Origin: Sisyra terminalis
Taxonomy: Eukaryota > Arthropoda > Insecta > Neuroptera > Sisyridae
Reading direction: 5' to 3'
Assembly: GCA_958496175.1 (NCBI GenBank)
Contig: OY292275.1
Span: forward strand, 2,542,001-2,606,000
DNA length: 64,000 bases
Positions 47,011-60,200 of the stretch are shown one piece after another. Under the pieces are notes generated by a model that saw nothing but the letters and a program-made list of their open reading frames with translations, was not told the origin of the DNA and searched no databases. The position numbers and the translations under genes were made by a program. Numbering within the stretch: position 1 is the stretch's first letter; the number at the start of each line of letters is the position of its first letter.

Positions 47011-50000
47011 CTAAGTTTTAGGCGCTTCAGAGTGAAATTTTTTTTTTCTTTTTAATAAATTTTCATCCATTTTGAAATCTCATTGAATCAAGTAAATTGC
47101 CATTGATTCTATTATACGAAAGCTTGTCATATAGTGAGGAAATGATTTCTAATTTCAAAACATATTTGCATAATTATTTGCATTCTGCCACCCTTCAGAA
47201 TGCTAATTTTAAAACCAATTTTATCTATAAATATTTGAGTATTTGCTAAATTTATATAACAAAATTTCCAGGTCAAATCCATCACTAGACAAGCAATATT
47301 CGTATCAATATAAAAATGTAACATTTTTTGTCAGTTCTGCTTTTGAGATTTCCAAAGAATAAAAAAATTAGTGATCAATACAAAAGACTTTAATTTAAAT
47401 CCTTAAATCCTTGCCATTAATTAAAAACCAATATTATCAAAGATCTATAGAGGATGCACTGGAAGCCTCTTTTACATAGAGCTTTCACATATATTTAAAG
47501 TATGCCAGTTTATGATTTACAAATTAAAAAGCTCATAAATTTCATTCCTTCAATCGACCGCCAAATCAACGCAAACAACCCAAAACTTTCCTACATTGGC
47601 CGTAGTGCTATTCGAATTTGCCAGTCTGTTTATGTAAGCTTTCAGCCTTGATCATGATGATTAAAAAGCTCAAATCATAGAGCTTTTATTTGGAACATCA
47701 AATAAGATCAAAGACTTGCAGGGATTTTATATTTGCCAGATTTAATGAACTATCGAAATGGTTTCAAGTCTTCACAAACAATCGCTTGTATGGAATAGTG
47801 ATGACCAAAAAAGCTCAACAAGTTCAGTCATATCAAGTTTTGTGCATGACCAATGCTCTTATGCATATTTCTGCATTGCGTTCGATGCACTTTGATGACT
47901 TTAAGAACTTTAATGAAGATTTACCATTAGCCAAACACTAAACAAGCGGAAATGTATGGAAAACTTTTTGTCGTGTCAGTTCTGCTTTAATCTCTTTTAA
48001 GGCCAAAAGAAATACAAGTTGAGAAGTGTTGATATTGACAGGTCGATTATAAAGTCATTTGATTGTTCATGTGAAATAATTCAATCGCTCCTTTAATAAA
48101 TTTCAAAGTTAATTAGCAGGTTTTAGATTTATTTCAAGCTTTTGACATCTGATCACTAAAATGTTAAGTTTATTAATAGGAAAATCATTTGGATGAAATT
48201 TTCTTAAATAAATATCAACATAGAGGTCCAGTTTACTGATATGAACCAAGAAATTTCAATACATATCTTTATATTTGCAGTTGAAGCTTTGTTATTAATA
48301 TTAATTGCGTAGGGTTTAATTTATTTGCAATAGTTTTCCTTCTTTATCTTATATATTCCATTTAAATGTAAAGGAAGAGCCAATTTCCTTTGTCAATTTA
48401 GGTTGAAATTTTTTTTTATTGTTTTGACGATATTTCCCTCGAAATATATTCAAAATTTACTAATGAAATATCATCAATCTTTTAGAGACTTGAAAAAGTT
48501 AATCTAAAGTAAGTATTTTATAATTTTAGATTCGATTTACGTAGAAATCAATTTGGAGTGGGAAAAAATTAATATTTTTTAAGGAAATGTTACATTAATT
48601 AAATAAAGATAAATACTTTTTTTGTGTTTGGATTAAAGCCGAAGAATAAGTTATTAAAAGTTTTAAATTAAAATAAGTTAATTTAAAAAAAAAGTTAACA
48701 AAACTATTTGATTACGAATGCAATGTCTTCAAAGAATTTTCGCAGTTGGAAAAACTAAAATTAGACTAACAATTTTCTTATAATTATAATAAAAAGGCTA
48801 AAGTTTATATTCGTCACTTATTGGCTTAATTAAGCTTACTTTTTGCTTTTAATTTAAATGAAAACTAAATAACTTTTTTCTGTTCATAACAAGGAAAATT
48901 AAGTTTTAAGATTTTTAGACTTAAATTTTCCTTGATAACAAATTTGATAACTAAAGTTAAACTTAAATACTTTAACAATAATTTCTTAACATTAAAATTT
49001 ACAACTTATATTAATTGGATAAATTAAAAACAGAAGCCAGAAATTGAATTCAAAAGTTCTGTTGGGAGTGAAAATTTTCTTCGATCAAAATCAAATATCC
49101 ATAGAGCATGAAATCTTCTCATTGAGGATATCTATAAGAAACTAAAGTTTTCAAGGATATTTCAATTAAATAATTGTTTTATTTTTTTTCAATTTTACCT
49201 CCTTAACAAAAATTCAATTAAAATTTATGTTTTATTATTTAAAACTGAAGGAATTTCTTGACCACTTTTGAGAGACTCAATTTAAGATTGAAACGATATA
49301 AAAGTTTTCGTTCCTATTACTTAATAAAATATTTATAACAATCAAACATTACACTTAAATTGTATTATTTAACTTTAAATTTATGCCAGAAAATATTTCA
49401 TTTGAATTCAATGGAATAATTTGTCAAGAAAATAGCATCTTTAACATTGATTCCTATAAAATAACCGAAATTTTTAATTTAACAGAAAAAATTAAATATA
49501 AGAAATAAATTAAAAAGTCCTTTAAATTAGATTTCTTGGTTACTTTTCTTTATCATACTCAGTGCTTTTCTTTGCTGATTTGGTTCCAAAAAAATTGTGG
49601 CAATATCTAAAATATTTGTAAAAACATATAAGTATTGTTAAAAGACAATATAACATTGAATTATTTAAATTATTAACCTTCGTATTTTGATTAATATTTT
49701 ATAGTACAAACTTTGGAAGTTTGTGATGGATCCAGGAAGTGATATCCTAAGCATTGGAATGATTGACCTGCAAATTCAAATTTGGGTTTTTATCTTAAAT
49801 TATTGGCCGAAAACATTAACTTCCTTTTTTTTTCTTCTCGTATTGATTTTATTGAAAATCAACAACCAATAGGATATGTTTTCTTTGAGATCTTTTCCTC
49901 TGAAATGGAACCATGTACTTCAATTGAACCATTGACGAATATTCTTTAAATAAGATATTTTCTTATGTCTAAAGTCAGTTTAACTTTATTTTTCTTTGGA

Positions 50001-50560
50001 TGATAAAACCAAGTTAGTGATAAGTTTCTTTTGCCAGAATTTGTTCAAAGTATTGAAGCTTTTTTTTCTGAAATATTTGAAGGAATTTTTAATCAATATC
50101 AATGAATTAAAGAATTTTTTTTATTTTGACTTTAACTTAACTTGAGATTCAATATATTTTCCAGTAAAAACCAATCGAAAGTACTTTAACATTTCCTTCA
50201 GTGCTTAAAGTAACTTCCAATCTTCAAGAAACATAAAGCACATCAACATCTTCTGAGTATCTTTAAATTTATTTTCCCATTTGAAATTACTCAATCTTTA
50301 ACCATTTAACATCTTAAATATTAAAATATTTTCCGTATAAAAACCAAATAAAGCATTTGACTGTAATTTTGTACCTTTCAAAAAGATATGCTCTTCAGTT
50401 TGAGCAATAAGACCACCGAATTTCGATAAAACTTGAAATCTTCTTTACGGAAAATCTAAAAAATTTCATCAAAAATATCAGTGAAATGTTTTTTTTTTCA
50501 ATTACCAGTGTTTTTACCATGAAACCGTCTTCTAAGTTTCATTTTGCAGACAAATTCAGC
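47011..50560. other. Very AT-rich DNA, one hypothetical frame
   Basis: The plus strand is open from 47690 to a stop at 47941 (contains LSKWFQVFTNNRLYGIVMTK and FDDFKNFNEDLPLAKH), which is longer than expected by chance here; no splice sites or promoter were assigned. The rest shows no gene, RNA or clear repeat. Confidence 0.3.
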
Positions 50561-50569
50561 ATTCTTCGT

Positions 50570-51350
50570 GATCTCGGCAGATCACAACACTCGCGAACCG
50601 ACCGTGAATTTAACGATGCCTGAAGGGCATCAAAACAAAAGAAAAACGAAGGAAAAAAAATAATTAATAGTCCTACCTAACAACCTAACCAGAGACTTAG
50701 CGCCCTTACCAGCCTACCTACCCCCTTCATGAAGAAAAAAATGTATGACAATTGCCCTGAGCCACCAACCACAAAGTAAAAACAAAATGTTACACACCTT
50801 TCGTTGCGATCAGGATTCGAACTGCTTCCTAGTATCAATTGATACCCTGACCTCCAATATGGACCTACAAATTACGAGAGTGCATCTGGGGACCCCAAAA
50901 ATCGGACGGGTTTGGAGCCCCAAAGACGCCGCGAGAACCGCGCGCGTGTACGGAAAATACATGGAAATAAATACAATTTTGTGGCTCAAAACAATTGTCC
51001 CAAAAAAAAACCACCACCCCCTAGCTGAAACTCTCAAAAAAAAAGAAGGATTAGTTTAGAAAAGCGTGCATCTTAGCTTGACTGCAGTCTTCATCAGCAA
51101 CTCAGCTCCAACTCGCCATCTCAGCCACAGGTGGTCGTCCAGCCGTCCGAAAATCCAATGATCCAACAGGTCCATATCCAAAACACGCACTAACACTTTG
51201 TCATCTACAAAAAAATAAAACAAAACTATTATACTAAACACTTTGAAATTTAATCGCAAAAAATCAAATTTAAAAGCTCTAAATGTAACGTCCCTCGCCC
51301 TCTACCTACAACTAACTAACAGAAGCTCACCTCTGTGCGATCGTCATTTG
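50570..51350. promoter_or_regulatory. GC-richer island with an exon candidate
   Basis: GC rises sharply and CpG is frequent (for example CGCCGCGAGAACCGCGCGCG near 50926). On the minus strand 51056-51204 follows a strong acceptor (TTATTTTTTTGTAG) and is open for 49 codons to TAA (includes LLDHWIFGRLDDHLWLRW). The plus strand over the same bases is open as a Gln/Ser/Pro-rich frame (SPSQPQVVVQPSENPMIQQV), so the strand is undecided. A first exon or promoter of an unseen gene is likely; no function can be given. Confidence 0.3.
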
Positions 51351-53019
51351 TTTTTTGTCAACAAGCCCAATTTGGAAAAATGACTTTGTTTAAGTTTATT
51401 TGCAGCAAAATTACTATCGATTGGTCAATAAATTTTCGCTAGATTTATTTGAAAAGGTCTAAATTCAATTAGAATCAACTGTTTTTGGGCTAATTCGATT
51501 GTATAAAAGGTTAAAACGGACTCCAAAGTTCACCCACGCCAATAGATTTTTCCAAGCTTTCAATGAAAAACCCGAAAAATCTTCAATTAAATCCATTAAA
51601 AACTATGTAGAATGAATATTTGGGACTAAAATTATTACTTTTGTCGAAAAAATTAGAGAAAAAGAACTTTTCATTAAATTTTTACATGTGGCCATAGAGG
51701 GATGTTGATGAGGCTAACATTTGATTGACTAATTAACAAAGATTTGTACTTACAGGACAAAAAATAAATTGTTGCACAAATGCACTGATACTTTAACTTC
51801 AAATTTAAACACTTTTTTAATTGATAAAGTAAAAAAAAAGCAATTAAAATGCAGAAATTGCAATAGTCTTATGCGACGCTTTGGCCAAAAGAACTCGAAC
51901 AATCAACAAAGTGACAAATGAGCTGCGATATGTACAACAAACCAAACAAACAAGAAACTTAATGAAAAGAAACAAAACATCTACTATTGTCATTAACGAA
52001 TTGACTTACTATAATAACAATATTAACAAGATTTAACAAGTAATATTTGTTTAAACATAGAAATCCATCAATAAAAACAATTCTATAAATTCCCAAACTT
52101 TGATTTTTTTTTCAAATATTTTTATTTATAAAGGAAACGATTGGTTTTGCTTTTGCAAAAATTGTTGGAAATAACCCAAAATTCAATATTGCCCATTATG
52201 TTTTTACTTAATTTTAATGAAAAGCATTTTATTTTCTTAAGAACAAGATTGGTATTCATAATCCAAGCGATCTAAGGCACCATGTAAACGCATACTTGAT
52301 ACTTACCAAATCATAAAAATATGAAAATTTGCACTAAAACACGAACGGTTCTTTTTAACTTTTAAAAACTTAACATAAATCCATCGATCACATTGATTTT
52401 TTTATAGTCCTGATAGTATAAATCCCTTAAATTTAAAATTACAAGATGACCAATATGAAAATGGCTCAGTGACAGATAGGGAAATTCAATTCAGCCAATC
52501 AGAACACGAGAATTGCAGCGGCCACTTCAAACTTATAAATTGGCAAAAATATTTCGATAATGTTTGAATTTTTTGGTTTAAATCATTGTATATGAGAGTA
52601 AATTAAGGGAAAAATGAATATTATATTTATTTACTCTATTTGATCATCCAAAAAAGAATTTAAATTTAGGATTTGTTTGATGACCTACTTTAAATTTAAG
52701 CTCTGGTCCATCTATACGTTTTTTAGGTGGTTTTTCTTTATCCTTGTTCTATTACTTCATCTGGGTATCTCTTATCTTTTACGGAAAATGAAAAATGGTC
52801 GAAAATTCTTTCGAATGACCAAATCAGAACTTAAAATCATTGGAAAATCAAATGCCATTGGAAATATCAAACAAAATTAAGTTTTTCATGAAAAAAATTA
52901 TATTTACAGTAGTTTTCCTCCTAAATTTATTGTATTTTAAATCAATTCAAATTTGACACAATGTCTTGTCAAATACGCATGCGTTGGCATGTTGATCAAA
53001 TTTCAAATTTTATAATAAT
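51351..53019. other. AT-rich DNA without a supported gene
   Basis: The plus-strand frame 52677-52880 has a hydrophobic stretch but no other support. Confidence 0.45.
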
Positions 53020-53970
53020 TAATCAATGAATTAATGGATAATTTGTGATTAATTTTGGGCAATTAGAACTAAAATTGTAGTTGGAAGTATTTAATGAATG
53101 ATAGGATATAATTGTTTTTATTAATTGAAGGAAATATTTTGATTATTTACAGGAAAATCGAGGGGCTGATTCAAATGATTTGAGAATTAAGAAAACTTTT
53201 TTTTTGGATTTCAAGGGATTTATTAATTAATCTTGACTAAAAAAGTTTATAAAGATTAAGTTTGATTATGTATCTATCGATTTATATAAAATTTACGGTC
53301 AGATTAACAATGATTTGTAAAAGAGCTTTTATAAAAGAAAGCCCATCAATTTTTGGCTTTCGTGAAGTATTTTTATTTAATAATAAATAAACTGTGAATT
53401 AATTTTTTGCAAAATTGTCCCTAAAACCTGTATTAGAATTCAATTTTAGTAAGTATGTATCGATTTATATAAAATTTAATGTCTTAACAATGATTGGAAT
53501 CATAAGTTTGAAGAAATATTTGCGATCGAAACTTACTTTTGTCGAAAAAATTGATGAAATGAGCTTTTATATATGATAATAATGGTGTAAATGGATCCCA
53601 CATTTGATTGCATTATAAGCAAAAATATTTATATACTTTCCCAAAAATGAATCAATGAATTAATTGATAATTTGTGAAAAATTTTGAGCAATCAGGGCTG
53701 AAATTGTAAGTGGAAGTATTTATTAAATGCTAGAAGATAATTGTTTTTATTAATGGAAGTAAATATTTTGATTATTTACTGGAAAATCGGAGGGTTAATT
53801 CAAATGGTTTGAGAACTAGGTAAACTTTTTTTTGGATTTCAAGGGAATTAATAATTAATTTTGATTACAAAAGAGTGTTAAGATTTAGTTGCATTGTTAA
53901 TCTATCGATTCATATAAAATTTGAAGTGAGAATGTTTATTTTCTTGGGAATAAATAAATAAATGGCGATT
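53020..53970 (+). repeat. Direct duplication, about 625-bp period
   Basis: 53024-53300 (AATGAATTAATGGATAATTTGT ... ATATAAAATTT) matches 53649-53930 in the same orientation. No gene content. Confidence 0.65.
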
Positions 53971-54041
53971 TAATTTCTTGTGAAATTTTCCTTTAAACGT
54001 TCTTTTAATTAACTTACATATGTATATATCGATTATTATAT

Positions 54042-54271
54042 GACTGGTTTATTTTGAAAGTGGCGTAAGTCCATTCTTCTTGCAACTAGAAAAAAGTATG
54101 TTAATTATTTAACTGCTAAGTTTGCAGAAATCACTGATTTCATTTTAGTTGTTAACAAAAACGCCAATTATTCCCTCCTCCTTAGTTTCTTCTGTTCCTA
54201 TGGTTAAAAATGATAACACTATAGGGATTGTTCTTGAAATGGCCTTAACTCACTTTCAAAATAAACGGTTT
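54042..54271 (+). mobile_element. Family E MITE, copy E5
   Basis: Left end GACTGGTTTATTTTGAAAGT, right end ACTTTCAAAATAAACGGTTT. About 25 bp of the usual left interior is missing. Confidence 0.75.
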
Positions 54272-54468
54272 ATATATCGTTGTTACTTTGCCCTAATAGG
54301 CAATTATGTATACATAACGTTGTACATGATAGAATAAGTGGCTTTTTTAAACTTTCAAAATAATTATTTTTCGATTATCAAAACTAGTTTAATTCTTTTA
54401 CTCGTGAATGTTGATATCCACAAGTAATTAACTAAAAAATACTTTCTGGAAAAAAAATAAAAAAAAAA

Positions 54469-54540
54469 TTCCGGTACCGGGAATCGAACCCGAGCCTCCT
54501 GGGTGAAAGCCAGGTATCCTAGCCACTAGACCATACCGGA
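54469..54540 (-). tRNA. tRNA-Glu (TTC anticodon)
   Basis: A 72-nt cloverleaf on the minus strand. The acceptor stem TCCGGTA pairs with TACCGGA, discriminator A. The anticodon loop CTTTCAC gives TTC. The T arm is CGGG-TTCGATT-CCCG. The A box (TGGTCTAGTGG) and B box (GGTTCGATTCC) are intact. T-rich runs follow on the transcribed side (54440-54468) as terminator. No intron. It lies 296 bp upstream of the SNRNP48 start, in the opposite direction. Confidence 0.96.
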
Positions 54541-54835
54541 TCTTGAAAACTACGGAATGATTTATATATTTAAACTAAAAATAATTATTCCTATAAATTG
54601 ATTTATACTAAAGCAATAAAGATTCAAATTTTAATTGTTGTTTTTATAACAAATTTTAATAATTTTTCATGAAATAAAATTCAATATTTCAACATTCCAC
54701 AAAAATCCAATAGAAAAACGCAATGTTTGGTCCATGGTGGCTGCGCAATGAACCAAATTCCAAACAGCTTTCATTTCTTTACGGACCCCAAGACCATGTA
54801 GTTTCAATTTTCAGTGTTCCTAACAAATCGATGCA

Positions 54836-56532
54836 ATGGAAATCAACGTTCAGGATCGCAAAAGTGAACTGGAGGGCCTCAGCATTTTCCTGTCGCACAT
54901 TTCGTCCAAGTTGCACTCGATCACCGATGCCCTCGGCTGGGATGCTTCGTACCTAGAAAAAGTAAGGTTATCTCCCACTGATTACTTCCTGTACTAGTAA
55001 CTGTTTTGTTTTTTCGATTCCAGAAGAAAGACATTAATGTACACAAAAAGTGTCCGTTGGACAGTGGACATAGAATGCCGAAACCGAGTCTGGAAAAACA
55101 TGTGGAGGCTTGCGCGTGGAAAATGGAGGCCTATGGGGACGATGTGCCCCTTTCAGAGCCGTGCCATTCGAAATCCACAGTCTTTATAGGTTTAACCATT
55201 TGTTATATGATCAATTTATTAAATCTTATGCCTTTTTTTTGTATTACAGGTCCGGAAATTCAAGCCCAAATTTTCTATGAAGCCGCCTCGAAAGACCCCA
55301 CCTTCGTAGCAGGTAAGCCCTATTGTTTTTCCATTGAAAGAGAACGAAAATCTCGCCATCAGAAAAACACTGATCGTTGTGTTTATTTTCAGTGAAAATC
55401 GTGAGTGATCGCTTAAAAAATACCATAGATAATAACGTTGTAATATCCTTTTTAAGATATCCTTTTGATCAATGATTTATTAGTGTTTAAATTTAAAAAA
55501 AAAAACAATTACTACTAAGATTATTTGAATCGAGCCAGGCTCGATTTTTCTGCTTTAACTTTATATTTCTCTTGGAAATTTCTTGCATTTCTTTACAAAA
55601 AAACAATAACGCTTATTACTAATTTGTCAAACGTTTCATTCAGGTGCCAACCTTGTTTGTACTCCACCTAAATCTTCAAATAGGCTAATTACTAGTTACA
55701 CGCCCAGCGAAAGATTAGCACTATACAATTATGCAATTTCAAAGGCAGAAAATGACGTGACCACACCTGGAGAACTTCCCGTTTCGTAAGAATTTTCAGA
55801 GATTGTAATCCAGGACGTAGCTTTGGAATGTATAAAAAGCATTGCTACATCCTGGAGTACCAATTTTAGCGAAGATCATTTAACTATAATTGTGCAATTT
55901 TTTGTAGATTACAACTATCGGAAGAGACCAAAAAGAGTAAAACGTTACTGGAAATCCTTGCCGAAGAGCGGAACGCGAAACGTCGTCGTGCCAAATACAA
56001 AAGTGTGCACACAAATCGTAAAAGTCAAGTGGAGGTGTTGCGTGAAGTTATTGCCAACCAAATGGAAATGATGTTCGACAACTTTCGCACCGCTGAACCA
56101 GCGGGAAACGATAATCATCCGGACAAAGTGAAAAAAGAATTCAAACCGGAAATCAGTAACAGTAGTGAACGCGAGGTGGTGAATCCCCACGACGTGGACA
56201 AATATTCGAAACGCAGTGACGATAGTTACGAGGGCAATCGAAAGCCGCGGGACAAGAAGGTGAAAGAGGGCAAATATGCGGGTGGGAATAAGCACAACGG
56301 GAACAAATACGTGGGCAGTTCGTCGTCGCGGGAGAGTTCTTCTAGTCGAAGTCGTCGTGATTTTAAGTCGGCCAAAGACGACGACATGGAAATGTTTAAC
56401 TACGACCGCAAACGGGACTATGTCCGTAAAAGGGATTACAAGTATCGGGAGCATCGGGAAGATGATGAGTTTCGACGAAAACGCTATCGGTCGCGCAGTG
56501 TCGAAAAATACGATGCCAACAATCGTAGATAG
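54836..56532 (+). CDS. SNRNP48: U11/U12 snRNP 48-kDa protein (U11-48K)
   Basis: This is the minor-spliceosome protein that contacts the U12-type 5' splice site. Exons 54836-54961, 55024-55189, 55250-55312, 55644-55785 and 55908-56532 join in phase into 373 codons plus TAG; all introns are GT-AG. The start is the first ATG after an in-frame TAA (54821). A CHHC zinc finger is complete: Cys52, His58, His68, Cys72 (C-x5-H-x9-H-x3-C, with HRMPKPSLEKH). SERLALYNYA and LLEILAEERNAKRRR (about 179-193) are the family's conserved central blocks. The C-terminal third is Arg/Ser/Asp/Lys-rich, as in the human protein, which is slightly shorter. Intron 3 holds a putative autoregulatory element. AATAAA is at 56665-56670. 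Confidence 0.95.
55393..55400 (+). promoter_or_regulatory. SNRNP48: Possible 8-nt poison exon in SNRNP48 intron 3
   Basis: A good acceptor (GTTTATTTTCAG, ending 55392) is followed 8 nt later by a consensus donor GTGAGT (55401). Including these 8 nt would shift the frame and give a TAA 14 codons into exon 4. Alternatively the exon could extend to the GTAATA at 55440, with the same effect on the frame not tested here. Inference from sequence only. Confidence 0.5.
55443..55465 (+). promoter_or_regulatory. SNRNP48: Putative U11-binding splicing enhancer (USSE)
   Basis: Two perfect copies of the U12-type 5' splice-site sequence ATATCCTTT, at 55443-55451 and 55457-55465, 14 nt apart, within intron 3 and 50 nt downstream of a cryptic acceptor. 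In other eukaryotes the U11-48K and U11/U12-65K genes carry a tandem pair of this kind; U11 binding activates an upstream acceptor and yields an unproductive mRNA. The arrangement here fits that closely. It is not itself a spliced minor intron, because intron 3 has good GT-AG borders elsewhere. Confidence 0.85.
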
Positions 56533-57254
56533 TGGTTGATATACGTAGATTCCCTGGCAACATTTTTGTTGGTGAACGCTTGCTGATTTTGGATGGAAAA
56601 AAACTTTTTTATTTATCGCTAAAAATTACCATTGGATACCTAGTGAATTCCGGAGCTTAATCGGAATAAAAATGTGCTTGCTATAAAATATAATGTACAC
56701 ATGACTTTGTCTATGGGCTCAACGAAAGCGTAATATATTAGCAGAAAAAAACACTTTTTGTATAGATGCTAGGAATTGGTGATTTTTTGGATCTCAATCT
56801 TTGAAATAATCCGTTAAAGAAGGTGGTTTACCCCGTCTAGCTTTCTCAATTGTTCGATACTAGATGTGGACGTTTATCGGAGAATTTTCGCCACCTGGAT
56901 GTCCCATTTTCTGGGAACTTCGCCCCCCACCCCAACGAAAAATGCCGCCAAGGGTTCACATGTAAATTAAGTTGACTATACGCATACATCTTAGTTCTTG
57001 ATATACCTCAAACTGATCAATGAAACTTTTTCCAAAAGATTTGAAGGACAACAGATTTTATTGACTGTTAATATGATTTTGATTCTAAGTTAACCTAATA
57101 GTTGTTTCCTCACGGAAGTATAATTTAAAATACATTTTTTACTTTTTAAATTTAAAAATATATTTGTTTTATTTTATTACACTGCTTTATATACAATAAA
57201 ATTGTTTTTTTTTTTTAAATATAATAAATTAGGGGGAAAAAATACAAGTTGGAG
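56533..57254. other. Convergent 3' ends and spacer
   Basis: Contains the 3' UTRs of SNRNP48 (AATAAA at 56665) and of the astacin gene (complement of AATAAA at 57172-57177). Nothing else is recognised. Confidence 0.6.
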
Positions 57255-60200
57255 TTAGCTGGAATCGCTATGCTGATTGTTGAGCTCATTCTTCAGGTAG
57301 GTCCACATAAGCATTATAAATCCGTGCAGAGGATTCTTTAATTTTTCAGGGTACTCACTGGAAATTTTAATTTCTTTTTAAGTGGATTGGAGGAATGTAG
57401 ATGTCATCGTAAATAAGCATATTCAGGAAAATATTCCACGACTGATTTCTGGCAGTTTAAGATATAAAATACACAGATGTTATCTTCAGAGGGAACCAAT
57501 TAAAATCTTATTCCAGAAGATATGAACAACTGCTTATAATTTCCAGGTTAAACGAGGAAGTCACTCTTTTCCATAGTTTATATTTTTATCATTCAACAAA
57601 GAAAAGGATAACACTCCGTTTTAAGCTTTTAAAATGCACTTTTAAAGTTTTAATGCATTTACACGAAAAAAAAAATTATCAGCATAGAAATATCAGATAA
57701 CCATTGCTCTAGATAGGTATAACTATTTCACTGGTAAAACATAAATCGTCGACTTCTCGATGGAAATCGAAAAATATTACTTTTCGGTGAATATTTCTGC
57801 GAGTCCATAAAGTACATATTTTGAGGCTGCGATGCTTTAGCATCTATCACGTTACCACATTCCCGCAGAACAATTTCCCGTTGATACTAAAAAATAAATA
57901 AATAATTAGTTTCAACAATTTGCTATGCAAAGGGTCTAGCAGGATCCACATGGTGAGTTGGCCCCCAAATAGGAACCTATGTCGAAACTTATGTTAAAAT
58001 ATCGGCTTGATATACAAACACATTTTATATACTTTTCGCGACCAAATTCCACCTTGACCTTGAGATATGGACCAAAATGGCCCCCCGCATGGCTATTTTT
58101 TAAAGTTATATATCTCAAAAACTAATTAAGCTAGAGAAGTGAAACTAACGCTATACTTTAGATTATTTTACAGAGTATATCGTATATTTTTTTGAAATTT
58201 TTAGAAAAAAAAAATTGTACAAAAAAATCCAAAAAACAAAAGAATTTTTTTTTATGTGTTCTCTGAAAATGACAATCACGAAAAACATATATTTTATGCT
58301 TCTACATGAGCACTATAATTGATAAAAATTTCGTGAAAAAATATGTGGTGCAACACTTTGAAAAAAAATAAAATGTGATTTACGCCTAATAGTATACCTC
58401 GGTTTTATTTTTTTTCGAAGTGTTTCACCAATTTTTTTTTCACAAAACTTCAGTAAAAAATAGGCCACATATAGGAGCAAAACATATATTATTTTCATAA
58501 TTATAAGTCTAAGGAAACATAAAAAAATATTTTTTTAGTGTTTTTTTTTTGTTTTTCTATATTTACTCTTAAGATGATTACTTTCAAGATCAAAATAATT
58601 GATCCCAAAAGAAAAAAAAAGCAACAAGTGTTCAATTTTTATTAAAATTCAGAATAAAAAAAAATAATCGTCATAGTTATAATTTATTACAACTGGAATA
58701 CTATGCGTCTCCAATTAATTCTGGGTACATATTGACGGCATCTGAATTACTTGGTTTTCTTCGTTTAGCTTAGGATATTATTCACTGGGTCATAACAAAA
58801 TTTTTACAGGTTCTACCTAAAGTGGGCGAATAAATGAACTATCAAATAATATTTTAAAACAATGTGTAAAATTAGCACTTAATATCATTAGAGTAAAAGT
58901 TAAAATCAAGACATATGTATAAATAGCAAAGACGGTCGAATATACAATGATTATATTTCGAATGGTAAAGATTGCAACAGTTTTTCCCGTTATTTCTGTG
59001 GTCTCCAAAAGAAACTTTACAGTGGGATATTGCTCTCATGCAAGAGCTTTTATTTGTTATTTTTCATATGAACAATAACACCGGCACACAAAAAAAAAGT
59101 GCTCTGTACTTTTGACCGGACCTACATAAATCTACGTATTTTGACCCCCTGAACACGAATCTGGGGTCGGTTTGACCCGTACACCCTCAAAAATTCGAGA
59201 AAACTTTAAAAAACCGAAAAAAATGGTTAAAATCGGCAGTTTTGGTGACATAAAAATTTTTTTGAACTAAACCGAGCATGATTTTCATGTTTTTCGATCC
59301 GCTGAATACAAATTCGAAGTTTATGTAGACCATAAGCCGTTTTTATTGTAAGAAAATTGCCTGCTTTGCGAGCCTGCTTTCTCACTCTGACCAGACGCCG
59401 ACACTGGGGTTCCGAATCCCTGCATCGTAAAACACTTTTCGCTTGTGCCTGCCATGACGGCATATACGCCTTTAACCCAGGGACTCTGCCAGACGGTTCT
59501 GTTGCCCGCCGTCACCACGTGGAGGTGTCCTGGATACAGACACAAGCGTCCAAACAAAAATTCAAAAATGCTTAAAAACTACTCTTGCATAACTAACTAG
59601 CCCTGTACATAAGTCATTTAAAGACAGACGAGTTCGATATAATCAAATGACGAATTGAAATGAAAGCAATTGGCCCATTTGTAATTTTCAGAGATTTTTT
59701 ACGGGGAATTTCAATTTCTTTAAAGATTTTGGCCAAATAATCTTCAAAATCATATTCCAGAAATAGAATAATATGCAAAATATCCTTTGTAGAAATTTAA
59801 AAGTTTATTTTCATCATAAAATCTCGAATTTTAGAACAATAGCCGCAATTTTTTACAATTTTTAAGGGTTTTTTGCAATTTTCTTACAATAAAAACGGCT
59901 TATGGTCTACATAAACTTCGAATTTGTATTCAGCGGATCGAAAAACATGAAAATCATGCTCGGTTTAGTTCAAAAAAATTTTTATGTCACCAAAACTGCC
60001 GATTTTAACCATTTTTTTCGGTTTTTTAAAGTTTTCTCGAATTTTTGAGGGTGTACGGGTCAAACCGACCCAGGATTCGTGTTCAGGGGGTCAAAATACG
60101 TAATTTATGTAGGTCCGGTCAAAAGTAAGGAGCACTTTTTTTTTGTGTGCCGGTGTAATTATCCAGAATTCTACGTTCTACGAGATACTAACTAAATTAT

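Noticed and set aside
50745..51059. 104-codon plus-strand frame
   Set aside because: It lies in the GC-richer island where every frame is more open. The minus strand is also open and a B-box-like GTTCGAATCC there hints at a tRNA-related repeat.
54149..54337. Plus-strand frame resembling the one at 17503-17721
   Set aside because: Both lie within family E MITEs.
55440..55465. ATATCCTTT boxes as the 5' splice site of a real minor intron
   Set aside because: The surrounding exons are joined correctly by ordinary GT-AG sites at 55313 and 55643, and no U12 branch point plus AC/AG acceptor fits better.
55945..56454. 169-codon open frame on the minus strand
   Set aside because: It is the antisense shadow of the Arg/Ser-rich last exon of SNRNP48.
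57240..57360. Plus-strand alternative with a 53-nt intron (57297-57349) and a hydrophobic frame
   Set aside because: It lacks a start and an upstream exon, while the minus-strand exon joins the astacin chain in phase and is followed by AATAAA.
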